Shown here: positions 54,495 through 64,000 of the stretch, in pieces
Numbering within the stretch: the stretch's first letter is position 1
Layout of the letters: every line of letters starts with the position of its first letter
DNA from: Delphinapterus leucas
Taxonomy: Eukaryota; Chordata; Mammalia; Artiodactyla; Monodontidae
DNA length: 64,000 bases
Direction: 5' to 3'
Assembly (NCBI RefSeq): GCF_002288925.2
Contig: NW_022098023.1
Coordinates: 32,963,651-33,027,650 of the forward strand
Made by a program: the position numbers and the translations under genes
The notes under the pieces: generated by a model
Told to the model about the DNA's origin: nothing
The model's input: only the letters and a program-made list of their open reading frames with translations
Databases searched by the model: none

Positions 54495-54735
54495 AGTAAT
54501 AACAACTTACATTACTGAATTCTTATTGTGAGCCAAGTTCTGTGCTTAAACGCATTTTCTTTTAAAATACAATAAACCTGTGGGATAGATAACCGCTATT
54601 TGCATTTCTTGAAGAGAAGCAACGAGCAACTAGGGTTTAAGGAAGTTGAAGAACTCACATAGCTAATTAGTAGCTGAGCTGAGAGTCTCACTCAGAAAGC
54701 CTGACTGCTAAGCCCATGTGCTTGTCTCCTACCCT
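54495..54735 (-). repeat. MIR: MIR SINE relic
   Basis: Reverse-oriented MIR: TTATTGTGAGCCAAGTTCTG, TGCTTAAACGCATTTTCTTT, GAAGAACTCACATAGCTAAT, TAGTAGCTGAGCTGAGAGTC and GCCTGACTGCTAAGCCCATG. Confidence 0.88.
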
Positions 54736-54935
54736 GCAAAACATTCTGGTAGATTTCAGAATATATTAGATTTATAAAAAATGCAATAAGGCTGGAGAAA
54801 AATGATTATTTTGAATTGTTTATTGTAATGACTAATCCTTTTTTCCAGGATTTTTTTTCCTTGATATTTTCCCTAAAACGACCTAGTCTGTCTTTTTTTA
54901 AAAAAATAATTTTTAATTTTTTTTAAACACCTTTA

Positions 54936-55307
54936 TTGGAGTATAATTGCTTAACAATGTTGTGTTAGTTTCTGCTTTATAACAGAGTGAATCAGCTATA
55001 CATATACATATAACTCCATATCTCTTCCCTCTTGCGTCTCCCTCCTTCCCACACTCCCTATCTCACCCCTCTAGGTGGTTAAAAAGCATCGAGCTGATCT
55101 CCCTGTGCTATGCAGCTCCTTCCCACTAGCTATTGGTTTTACATTTGGTAGTGTATATATGTACATGCCATTCTCTCACTTCGTCCCAGCTTCCCCTTCC
55201 CCTTCCCTGTGACCTCAAGTCTGTTTTTAGGTAGGTTTGTGTCATTATCCCCATCCTGCCCCTAGGTTCTTCAAGACAATTTTTTTTTTTAATTCCATAT
55301 ATATGTG
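54936..55307 (-). other. L1 3'UTR
   Basis: Non-coding end of the full-length L1, closely similar to the 40951-41330 fragment (shared GGAGTATAATTGCTT, AGTGAATCAGCTATACATAT, CCTCTAGGTGGT). It contains a G-rich-on-minus-strand segment around 55030-55075, a common feature of L1 3'UTRs. Confidence 0.85.
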
Positions 55308-58300
55308 TTAGCATACAGTATTTGTCTTTCTCTTTCCCATTAATTCACTCTGTAGGACAGACACTAGGTCCATCCACCTCACTACAAATAACTTAATTTC
55401 GTTTCTTTTTATGGCTGAGTAATATTCCATTGTATATATGTGCCACATCTTCTTTATCCATCCATCTGTTGATGGACACTTAGGTTGCTTCCATGTCCTG
55501 ACTATTGTAAATAGAGCTGCAATGAACATTGTGGTACATGATTCTTTTTGAATTATGGTTTTCTCAGGGTATATGTCAAGTAGTGGGATTGCTGGGTCGT
55601 ATGGTAGTTCTATTTTTAGTTTCTTAAGGAACCTCCATACTGTTCTCCATAGTGGCTGTATCAATTTACATCCCCACCAACAGTGCAAGAGGGTTCCCTT
55701 TTCTCCACACCCTCTCCAGCATTTATTGTTTGAAGATTTTTTGATGATGGTCATTCTGACTAGTGTCAGATGATATCTCATTGTAGTTTTGATTTGCATT
55801 TCTCTAATGATTAATGATGTTGAGCATTCATCCATGTGTTTGTTGGCAATCATATATCTTCTTTGGATAAATGTCTATTTAGGTCTTCTGCCCATTTTCG
55901 GATTGGGTTGTTTGTTTTTTTTGATATTGAGCTGCATGAGCTGCTTGTAAATTTTGGAGATTAATCCTTTGTCAGTTGCTTCATTGGCAAATATTTTCTC
56001 CCATTCTGAGGGCTGTCTTTTCATATTGTTTATGGTTTCTTTTGCTGTGCAAAAGCTTTTAAGTTTCATTAGGTCCCATTTGTTTATTTCTGATTTTATT
56101 TCCACTTCTCCAGGAGGTGTGTCAAAAAGGATCTTGCTGTGATTTATGTCATAGAGTGTTCTGCCTATGTTTGCCTCTCAGAGTTTTATGGTGTCTGGCC
56201 TTACATTTAGGTCTTTAATCAATTTTGAGTTTATTTTTTTGTATGGTGTTAGGAAGTGTTCTAATTTCATTCTTTTATATGTAGCTGTCCAGTTTTCCCA
56301 GCACGACTTATTGAAGAGGCTGTCTTTTCTCCATTGTATATTCTTGCTTCCTTTACAAAGATAAGGTGACCATATGAGTGTAGGTTTATCTCTGGGCTTT
56401 CTAACCTGTTCCATTGATCTATATTTCTGTTTCTATGCCAGTACCATACTGTCTTGAATAATGTAGCTTTGTAGTATAGTCAGAAGTTAGGGAGACTGAT
56501 TCCTCCACCTCCGATTTTCTTTCTCAATGTTGCTTTGGCTATTCATAGTCTTTTGTGTTTCCATACAAATTTTGAAATTTTTTGTTATAGTTCTGTGAAA
56601 AATGCCAGTGGTAGTTTGATAGGGATTGCATTGAATCTGTAGATTGCTTTGGGTAGTAGAGTCATTTTCACAATGTTGATTCTTCCAATCTAAGAACATT
56701 GTACATCTCTCCATCTATTTGTATCATCTTTAATTTCTTTCATCAGTGTCTTATAGTTCTCTGCATACAGGACTTTTTTCTCCTTGGGTAGGTTTATTCC
56801 AAGGTATTTTATTCTTTTTGTTGCAATAGTAAATGGGAGTGTTTCCTTAATTTCTCTTTCAGCTTTTTCATCATTAGTGTATAGGAATGCAAGAGATTTC
56901 TGTGCATTAATTTTGTATCCTGCTACTTTACCAAATTCATTGACTAGCTCTAGTAGGTTTCTGGTAGCATCTTTACATATAGTACCATGTCATCTGCAAA
57001 CAGTAACAGCTTTACTTCTTCTTTTCCAATTTGGAATCCTTTTATTTCTTTTTCTTCTCTGAGTGCTGTGGCTAAAACTTCCAAAACAGTGTTGAATAAT
57101 AGTGTGAGAGTGGGCAACCTTGTCTTTTTCCTGATATTAGTGGAAAGGGTTTCAATTTTTCATCATTGAGGATGATGTTGGCTGTGGGTTTGTCATATAT
57201 AGTCTTTATTGTGTTGAGGTAAGTTCCCTCTATGCCTACTTTCTGGAGAGTTTTTATCATAAATCGGTGTTGAATTCTGTCAAAAGATTTCTCTGCATCT
57301 ATTGAGATAATCATATTTTTTTAATTTTTCAATTTGTTAACATGATGTATCACATTGACTGATTTGTGTATATTGAAGAATCCTTGCACTCCTGGGATAA
57401 ACCCCACTTGATCCTGGTGTATGATCCTGTTAATGTGCTGTTGCATTCTGTTTTCTAGTATTTTGTTGAGGATTTTTACATCTATGTTCATCAGTGATAT
57501 TGGCCTGTAGTTTCCTTTCTTTGTGACAACTTTGTCTGGTTTTGGTATCAGGGTGATGGTGGCCTCGTGGAATGAGTTTGAGAGTGCTCTTCCGTCTGCT
57601 ATATTTTGGAAGCATTTGAGAAGGATAGGTGTTAGCTCTTCTCTAAATGTTTGATAGATTTCACCTGTGAAGCCATCTGGTCCTGGGCTTTTGTTTGTTG
57701 GAAGATTTTTAATCACAGTTTCAATTTTAGGGCTCGTGATTGGTCTGTTTATATTTTCTATTTCTTCCTGGTTCAGTCTCAGAAGGTTGTACTTTTCTAA
57801 GAATTTGTCCATTTCTTCTAGGTTGTCCATTTTATTGGCATATACTTGCTTGTAGTAATCTCTCATGATCCTTTGTATCTCTGCAGTGTCAGTTGTTCCT
57901 TCTCCTTTTTCATTTCTAATTCTATTGATTTGAGTCTTCCTTTTTTTCTTGATGAGTCTGGCTAATGGTTTATCAATTTTGTTTATCTTCTCAAAGAAGA
58001 AGTTTTTAGTTTTATTGATCTTTGCTATTGTTTCCTTCATTTCTTTTTCTTTTATTTCTGATCTGATATTTATGATTTATTTCCTTCTGCTAACTTTGGG
58101 GTTTTTTTGTTTTTCTTTCTCTAGTTGCTTTAAGTATAATGTTAGGTTGTTTATTTGAGATGTTTCTTGTTTCTTAAGGTAGGATTGTGTTGCTATAAAC
58201 TTCCATCTTAGAACTGCTTTTGCTGCATCCCATAGTTTTTGGGATGTCGTGTTTTCATTGTCATTTGTTTCTAGGTATTTTTTGATTTCTTCTTTGATTT

Positions 58301-59091
58301 CTTCAGTGATCTCTTGGTTATTAAGTAGTGTATTTTTTAACCTCCATGTGTTTGTATTTTTTTACAGATTTTTTCCTGTAATTGATATCTAGTCTCATGG
58401 CGTTGTGGTCAGAAAAGATACTTGATACAATTTCAATTTTCTTAAATTTACCAAGGCTTGATTTGTGACCCAAGATATGATCTATCCTGGAGAATGTTCC
58501 ATGAGTACTTGAGAAGAAAGTATATTCTGTTGTTTTTGGATGGAATGTCCTATAAATATCAGTTAAGTCCATCTTGTTTAATGTATCATTTAAAGCTTGT
58601 GTTTCCTTATTTATTTTCATTTTGGATGATCTGTACACTGGTGAAAGTGGGGTGTTAAAGTCCCCTACCATGACTGCGTTACTGTTGATTTCCCCTTTTA
58701 TGGCTGTTAGTATTTGCCTTACGTATTGAGGTGCTCCTATGTTGGGTGCATAGATATTTACAGTTGTTATATCTTCTTCTTGGATTGATACCTTGATCAT
58801 TATGTAGTGTCCTTCTTTGTCTCTTGTAGTAGTCCTTGTTTTAAAGTCTATTTTGTCTGATACGAGAATTGCTACTCCAGGTTTCTTTTGATTTCCATTT
58901 ACATGGAATATCTTTTTCCATCCCCTCACTTTCAGTCTGTGTGTGTCCCTATGTCTGAAGTGGGTGCCTTCTAGACAGCATATATATGGGTCTTATTTTT
59001 TTATCCATTCAGCCAGTCTATGTCTTTTGGTTGGAGTATTTAATCCATTTACCTTAAAGGCAATTATCAATATGTATATTCCTATTACCAT
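55308..59091 (-). pseudogene. L1 ORF2: L1 ORF2 (endonuclease / reverse transcriptase), inactivated
   Basis: In active L1, ORF2p nicks target DNA and reverse-transcribes L1 or SINE RNA. The presumed start is the ATG at 59091, 58 bp after ORF1, and the span of 3.8 kb equals the usual about 1,260 codons. A TAA follows EWIKK within the first 40 codons. The endonuclease segment 58321-58929 keeps NIYAPN, GDFN and SDHN. The RT segment 57321-58040 keeps [14 protein letters not shown] and IPKPDK; a frameshift separates it from the endonuclease, and an in-frame stop precedes [13 protein letters not shown] (57270-57310). FADD lies at 56989-57000. The C-terminal 55308-55853 segment carries the [18 protein letters not shown] cysteine region. 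Several breaks make it non-functional. Confidence 0.92.
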
Positions 59092-59149
59092 TTTCTTGAT
59101 TGTTTTGGGTTTGTTATTGTAGGTCTTTCCCTTCTCCTGTGTTTCCTGC

Positions 59150-60022
59150 CTAGAGGAGTACCTTTAGCATTTGTTGTAAAGCTGGTTTGGTGGTGCTGAA
59201 TTCTCTTATCTTTTGCTTGTCTGTAAAGGTTTTAATTTCTCTATCGAATCTGAATGAGGTCCTTGCTAGGTAGAGTAATCTTGGTTGTAGGTTTCTCCCT
59301 TTCATCACTTTAAATATATCCTGCCACTCCTTTCTTGCTTGCAGAGTTTCTGCTGCAAGATCAGCTGTTAGCCTTATGGGCACTCCCTGTATGTCATTTG
59401 TTGTTTTTCCCTTGCTGCTTTTAATATTTTTTCTTTGTATTTAATTTTTGATAGTTTGATTAATATGTGTCTTGGTGTGTTTCTCCTTGGATTTATCCTG
59501 TATGGGACTCTGTGCTTCATGGACTTCATTTACTGTTTCCTTTCCCATATTAGGGAAGTTTTCAACTATAATCTTTTCTCAGTCACTTTCTTTATCTCTT
59601 CTTTTCTGGGACCCCTAAAATTTGAATGTGCATTTAATGCTGTCCCAGAGGTCTCTGAGACTGTCCTCAAATCTTTTCATTCTTTTTTCTTTATTCTGCT
59701 CTGCTTTAATTATTTCCATTATTTTATCTTCCAGGTCACTTATCCATTCTTCTGTCTCAGTTATTCTGCTATTGATGACTTCTAGAGAATTTTTAATTTC
59801 ATTTATTTTGTTGTTCATTGTTTGTTTGCTCTTTAGTTCTTCTAAGTCCTTGTTAAACATTTCTTGTATTTTCTCCTTTCTATTTCCAAGAGTTTGGATC
59901 ATCTTTACTATCATTATTTTGAATTCTTTTTCAGGTTAACTGCCTATTTCCTCTTCATTTGTTAGGTCTGGTGGGTTTTTACTTTGTACCTTCATCTGCT
60001 GTGTGTTTCTCTGTCTTGTCAT
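59150..60022 (-). pseudogene. L1 ORF1: L1 ORF1 (RNA-binding nucleic acid chaperone), inactivated
   Basis: ORF1p normally forms coiled-coil trimers that coat L1 RNA. The likely start is the ATG at 60022 (MTRQRNTQQMKVQSKNPPDL). A TAA at 59936-59938 interrupts the frame after EEEIGS. The next segment, 59615-59914, shows the heptad-rich coiled coil and the start of the RRM (ISDLEDKIMEIIKAEQ, then ...RDLWDSIKCT), and ends at another stop. The C-terminal domain survives at 59150-59383 (RLTADLAAETLQARKEW, FSTTKPALQQMLK). The total of about 290 codons is a little short of the usual 300-340. It cannot encode a full protein. Confidence 0.9.
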
Positions 60023-60519
60023 TTTGTTTAACTTACTGTGTTTGGGGTCTCCTTTTCGAAGACTGCAGGTTCGTAGTTCCCATTGTTTTTGGTGTCTGTC
60101 CCCAGTGGCTAAGATTGGTTCAGTGGGTTGTGTAGGCTTCCTGGTGGAGGGGACTAGTGCCTGTGTTCTGGTGGATGAGGCTGGATCTTGCCTTTCTGGT
60201 GGGCAGGTCTGCATCTGGTGGTGTGTTTTGGGGTGACTGTGACCCTATTATGATTTTAGACAGACTCTCTGCTAATGGGTGGGGTTCTATTCCTGTCTTG
60301 CTTGTTGTTTGGCATAGGGTGTCAAGCACTGTGACTTGCTGGTTGTTGAGTGGAGCTGGGTCTTGGCATTGAGATGGATATCTCTGGGAGATTTTCGCTG
60401 TTTGATATTATGTGGAGCTCTCTAGTGGACCAATGTCCTGAACTCAGCTCTCCCACCTCAGAGATACAGGCCTGATGCCCGGCTGTAGCACCAAGACCCT
60501 GTCATCCACACAGCTCAGA

Positions 60520-60830
60520 ATAAAAGGGAGAAGAAAGAAAGAAAGAAAGAAATAAAATAAAGTTATTAAAATAAAAAATAATTTTAAAAAATGTAAAAAG
60601 TAATAAAAAAAGGAAGAAAGAAGACAGCAACCAAACCAAAAAACAAATCTGCCAATGATAACAAGCACTAAAAAGTATACTAAAAAAAAACAAAAGAAAA
60701 AGAAATGATAGAACCCTAGGAAAAATGGTAAAAATAAAGCTATACAGACAAATCACACACAGAAGCATACACTTACACACTCACAAAAAGAGAAAAAGGG
60801 GAAAAAAAATATATCGTTGCTCCCAAAGTC
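60520..60830 (-). repeat. AT-rich tract with (GAAA)n inside the L1 5'UTR
   Basis: On the plus strand GAAAGAAAGAAAGAAAGAAA is followed by AATAAAATAAAG and several A runs. The minus-strand frames (60444-60780) are low-complexity F/L/S and arise from this tract. Confidence 0.8.
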
Positions 60831-61339
60831 CACCTCCTCGATTTGGGATGATTTGTTGTCTATTCAGGTACTCCACAGATGCAGGGTACATCAAGTTGAT
60901 TGTGGAGATTTAATCTGCTGCTCCTGAGGCTGCTGGGAGAGATTTCACTTTCTCTTCTTTGTTTGCACAGCTCCCAGGGTTCAGCTTGGATTTGGACCCG
61001 CCTCTGCATGTAGATCGCCTGAGGGCATCTGTTCTTCACTCAGACAGGATGGGGTTAAAGGAGCAGCTGATTCAGGGGCTCTGGCTCACTCAGGCCATGG
61101 GGAGAGAGGGGTACGGATGCGGGGCGAGCCTGTGGCGGCAGAGTCAGGCAGGACGTTGCACCAGCCTGAGGTGCGCCATGCGTTCTTCAGAGGAAGTTGT
61201 CCCTGGATCACGGGACCCTGGCAGTGGCAGGCTGCACAGGCTCCCGGCAGGGGAGGTGTGGACAGTGACCTGTGCTTGCACACAGACCGTCCCATGCCTG
61301 TCTCTGGGGTCCGTGTTGATAGCCACGGCTTGCGCCAGT

Positions 61340-61579
61340 CTCTGGAGCTCCTTTTTTTTTTTTTTTTTTTTTTTGTGGTACGCGGGCCTCTCACTGTTGT
61401 GGCCTCTCCCGTTGTGGAGCACAGGCTCCTGATGTACAGGCTCAGCGGCCAGGCTCACGGGCCCTGCCACTCCGTGGCATGCGGGATCTTCCCAGACCGG
61501 GGCACGAACCCGTGTCCCCTGCATCGGCAGGCGGACTCTCAACCACTGCGCCACCACGGAAGCCCTCTGGAGCTCCTTT
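61340..61579 (-). mobile_element. CHR: CHR SINE (cetacean type) inside the L1 5'UTR, perfect 15-bp TSD
   Basis: TSD CTCTGGAGCTCCTTT is perfect at 61340-61354 and 61565-61579. The tail is a pure run of 23 T (61352-61374 on the plus strand), the body 61375-61564. The body has a few-base deletion (GGCCAGGCTCACGGGCC in place of GGCCATGGCTCACGGGCC) and the final GGAAGCCC. The intact TSD and pure tail indicate this is among the youngest insertions in the window. Confidence 0.96.
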
Positions 61580-62230
61580 AAGCGCCACTCTGAATCCCCT
61601 CTCCTCGCGCACCAGGAAATAAAGAGGCAAGAAAAAGTCTCTTGTCTCTTCGGCAGGTCCAGACTTTCACCCGGACTCCCTCCCAGCTAGCCGTGGCGGA
61701 CTAGCCCCCTTCAGGCTGTGTTCATGCCGCCAAACCCAGTCCTCTCCCTGCGCTCCGACCGAAGCCCCAGCCTCAGCTCCCAGCCCTGCCCGCCCCGGCG
61801 GGTGAGCAGACAAGCCTCTCAGTCTGGTGAGTGCCGGTCGGCACCGATCCTCTGTGCAGGAATCTCTCCACTTTGTCCTCTGCACCCGTTGCTGCGCTCT
61901 CCTCCGCGGCTCCAAAGCTTACCCCTCTGCCACCCGCAGTCTCTGCCTGCGAAGGGGCTTCCTAGTGTGTGGAAACCTTTCCTCTTTCATAGCTCCCTCC
62001 CACTGGTGCAGGTCCCGTCCCTATTCTTTTGTTTCTGTTTATTCTTTTTTCTTTTGCCCTACTCAGGTACGTGGGGGAGTTTCTTGTCTTTTGGGAGGTC
62101 TGAGGTCTTCTGCCAGAGTTCAGTAAGTGTTCTGTATGAGTTGTTCCACATGTAGATATATTTCTGATGTATTTATGGGGAGGAAGGTGGTCTCCACGTC
62201 TTACTCGTCTGCCATCTTGAAGCTCCACCC

Positions 62231-62625
62231 CTTTATTTTTTTTTTTAATTTTTCTTTTTCTTTTTTTTTGGCTGCATCAGATCATAGTTGCAGCACATGG
62301 GGTCTTTGAAGCGTGCAGGATCTTTAATTGTGGCACGGGCTGTTTGTTGTGGCGTGCGGGCTTCTCTCTAGTTGTGGTGTGCGGGTTTTCTCTCTCTAGT
62401 TGTGGCATGGTGGCTCCCGGGTGCGTGTGCTCTTTAGTTTGTGGCACATGGGCTCTCTCATTGAGGCACATGAGCTCAGTAGTTGTGGCGTGTGGGCTTA
62501 GTTGCCCTGCAGCCACTAAGATCCTGTGGGATCTTAGTTTCCTGATCAGGGATTGAACTTGCGTCACCTGCATTGGAAGGTGGACTCTTTACCACTGGGC
62601 CACCAGGGAAGTCCCTATCCTTTTT
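62231..62625 (-). mobile_element. CHR: Long CHR-type SINE abutting the L1 5' end
   Basis: On the minus strand the head GGGACTTCCCTGGTGGCCCA starts at 62616, with A box TGGCCCAGTGG and a degraded B box, followed by CAGGAAACTAAGATCCCACA and several imperfect repeats of the CACAACTA / GTGCCACAA type, and a T/A tail at about 62232-62270. At about 350 bp it is longer than the short CHR. The right flank CTATCCTTTTT (62615-62625) resembles CTGTCTTTTTT at 54888-54898, on the far side of the L1, at 9 of 11 positions. Confidence 0.85.
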
Positions 62626-63299
62626 AATATCTTTACTAAGAACTCCTTTACTGTCAATTTCCACTCCTCGAGTCTGCTGCTTCTTATACTATGATCGGCT
62701 GAGTGTTTCTTATTCCTTTGTCCATGGCTGTATTATTTTTCATTACCATATTTTCAAATTGAGTCCAGTGATTATTATTCCATTTCCTTAAATTTTAAAA
62801 AGTCAGTTGTGATTTTTGATATCTTGTGATATCCTTGAGCTACAAATTGAAAGCAGCCTTCAATGTGGTCTTGCCTAAAGAGATAAAGGTTCTACTTGTA
62901 GTCACCCTGCACTGTTTAATCAGACTCAAATTGCCCATAATGTTTCTTTTTTTTTTTTCTTTTTTCTTTGAACTCAAATTCATTCAGCTTTCTGAGCAAA
63001 GAACCTATGAGACTGTACAGGTGTTCTTTCCTTATTATAAAACTTCAATTTCTGAAAATAAGTAAAATCACATCATGAAAATTCTGTTACAATTTACAGA
63101 TTCACAATACAATTTCTTAAAAAGCCATCCTTCCTTAGATCGTTAAGATATCATTTGATTTATAAACAACTAAATGACATACGTATTTGTGAAGTGTGAG
63201 ACACCTGGCCTAAAGTTGGCCAGTGTTAGGAAATATGTTAAAAAACAATGTTTGATCTTTTAAAAAACGTATGTAAATTGTTTTGCTTTATGAGATAGA
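62626..63299. other. Unannotated AT-rich stretch
   Basis: Nothing recognised; T runs at about 62947-62970. Confidence 0.4.
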
Positions 63300-63431
63300 A
63301 TCTTATATATATGTGTATATATAGATAAGATATGCATATATTATATACATAAATCTCTCTATACAGTTCCATTTTCTATCAGTTTTATATATATATATAA
63401 TATATATTTATATAATTGATAGAAAATGGAA
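63300..63431. repeat. AT microsatellite containing a 15-bp inverted repeat
   Basis: TTCCATTTTCTATCA (63367-63381) is the exact reverse complement of TGATAGAAAATGGAA (63417-63431). The 35-nt spacer is mostly TATATA and is itself self-complementary, so the whole may extrude as a cruciform. A further TATATA-rich block occupies 63303-63350. Confidence 0.9.
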
Positions 63432-63589
63432 TATGACTTGAGTAACTAAATCTCTAACTGAATGTTGTATCTGTATATATCTGGATAAGCATTCCATCAC
63501 CTTTCAAGGAAGAATGTGGAATATGTTATTGTCCATAGAGCCACCCTAGACTTAACCTTACCTGTTACCTTTTGTAGGTCTTAAGTCCT

Positions 63590-64000
63590 TTGTTTTACAT
63601 TCGTATGTTTTACAGGACTTAGCGGTGTGTCTGGCACTTAGCAAATACGTGATGAACTCTAGCTCTTCATGTCCTTCTAATCCTCTTCGCACACCTCAAA
63701 TCTAAGCCATCATCATTTCATGTCTACTATAACCTTCTAATATATGTCTTCCGTGCTACAATCTCTCACCCTCCGTCCCATGGGCCGGTACCAAAATAAT
63801 AGTTTTAACTATACAACTTTACATACACTATCTCTCTACAAAAGGCTTTCAAGGACTCTGGCCTTCAATCTCTAACTTCTCTTTCAATTTAACTCTTACC
63901 TACTTCCCTACCTTCTTTCCCACTCTGCCCCTACATGGATCCTCTGCTGAAGTGTAATTGATCGACTCATAGTTTCTCAGACCCAATCTGCTCAACTTCA
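63590..64000 (+). repeat. L2: Probable L2/MIR relics up to the window edge
   Basis: GTGTGTCTGGCACTTAGCAA (63625) looks like a MIR/L2 terminus. From about 63700, ACAAAAGGCTTTCAAGGACT, CTGGCCTTCAATCTCTAACT and CTACTTCCCTACCTTC resemble the L2 internal region in plus orientation. Divergence is high. Confidence 0.5.

Larger units (their letters stand above)
54891..62230 (-). mobile_element. L1: Nearly full-length, inactivated L1
   Basis: Minus-strand L1 of about 7.3 kb including a 0.2 kb SINE. Order on the minus strand: 5' end near 62230 (GGAGCTTCAAGATGGCAGAC), a GC-rich then A-rich 5'UTR, ORF1, a 58-bp spacer, ORF2, 3'UTR and an A/T-rich tail near 54891-54935. The CAAGATGGC near the 5' end matches the core of the YY1 site that positions L1 transcription. 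ORF1 and ORF2 are broken by stops and frameshifts, so it is dead. No clear TSD is visible; the tail and the neighbouring SINE make its ends low-complexity. Confidence 0.93.
60023..62230 (-). promoter_or_regulatory. L1 5'UTR with internal promoter
   Basis: About 2.0 kb once the 0.2 kb SINE is removed, long for an L1 5'UTR. The half next to ORF1 includes a low-complexity AT tract (60520-60830, with GAAA repeats); the outer half (60950-62210) is GC-rich and CpG-bearing, like internal-promoter regions of other mammalian L1s. The CAAGATGGC at about 62210-62218 is a YY1-like core. Long open frames of 102-157 codons on both strands in 60959-62573 reflect GC content and the SINE, not genes. Confidence 0.75.

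Noticed and set aside
60959..61581. Overlapping open frames of 102-157 codons on both strands
   Set aside because: They lie in the GC-rich L1 5'UTR and run through a CHR SINE. GC-rich sequence is poor in stop codons; no domain, start context or conservation signal was seen.
1..64000. A hidden multi-gene system or horizontally transferred island
   Set aside because: No consecutive open frames, operon spacing, foreign composition or non-mammalian gene was found. The window is explained by ordinary mammalian intergenic DNA and retroelements, apart from the structural oddities listed.

Overview
The window looks like an intergenic stretch of a mammalian nuclear genome, most probably a cetacean. 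No open frame longer than about 240 codons exists, and the longest ones lie inside a LINE-1 (L1) retrotransposon. The base composition is AT-rich and CpG-poor. Identifiable interspersed repeats are mammal-wide (MIR, L2, MER5A, MLT1-class LTRs, ERVL) or of the tRNA-derived CHR SINE type known from whales, hippos and ruminants. Five copies carry the short CHR form, whose 3' half ends in GAGAGGCCCGCGTACCGC followed by an A tail; I associate this form with whales and dolphins. No BovB-like ruminant LINE was seen. The species and chromosome cannot be fixed from the sequence alone. I found no host protein-coding exon, tRNA, rRNA, CRISPR array or operon.

Layout. Positions 1-9.6 kb hold old material: a pair of inverted MER5A copies, MIR and L2 relics, one tiny L1 tail and a perfect palindrome at 3.9 kb. 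From 9.6 to 25 kb there are few repeats, with two L1 tails, two CHR SINEs and several repeat-poor blocks rich in TAAT-type motifs that may be conserved non-coding elements. From 25 to 40 kb there are microsatellites, L2/MIR relics, a second perfect palindrome (26.9 kb), a head-to-tail CHR pair (29.5-29.9 kb), a 4.4 kb stretch in which nothing was recognised, and a solitary LTR (36.6-37.0 kb).

From 40 to 64 kb the window is dominated by retroelements: an inverted L1 inside an MLT1-class LTR (40.9-42.3 kb), a degraded ERVL internal region (43.6-45.0 kb), a long L2 relic (47.5-48.5 kb), a second inverted L1 inside another MaLR-like LTR and itself hit by a CHR SINE (49.6-52.2 kb), and a nearly full-length, inactivated L1 on the minus strand (about 54.9-62.2 kb). 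That L1 has a recognisable 5'UTR, ORF1 and ORF2, a CHR insertion in its 5'UTR, and a long CHR-type SINE abutting its 5' end.

No gene network can be described. The only coding functions visible are the dead L1 proteins (RNA-binding ORF1p; endonuclease/reverse transcriptase ORF2p) and a shredded ERVL integrase region. L1-type machinery is the presumed source of the CHR insertions, as the target-site duplications and A tails indicate. I did not find a new protein-based system. The most unusual signals are two long perfect palindromes unlike any transposon I recognise, a two-stem RNA-like hairpin at 24.9 kb, and an unexplained homologous inverted pair at 19.3 and 22.2 kb.
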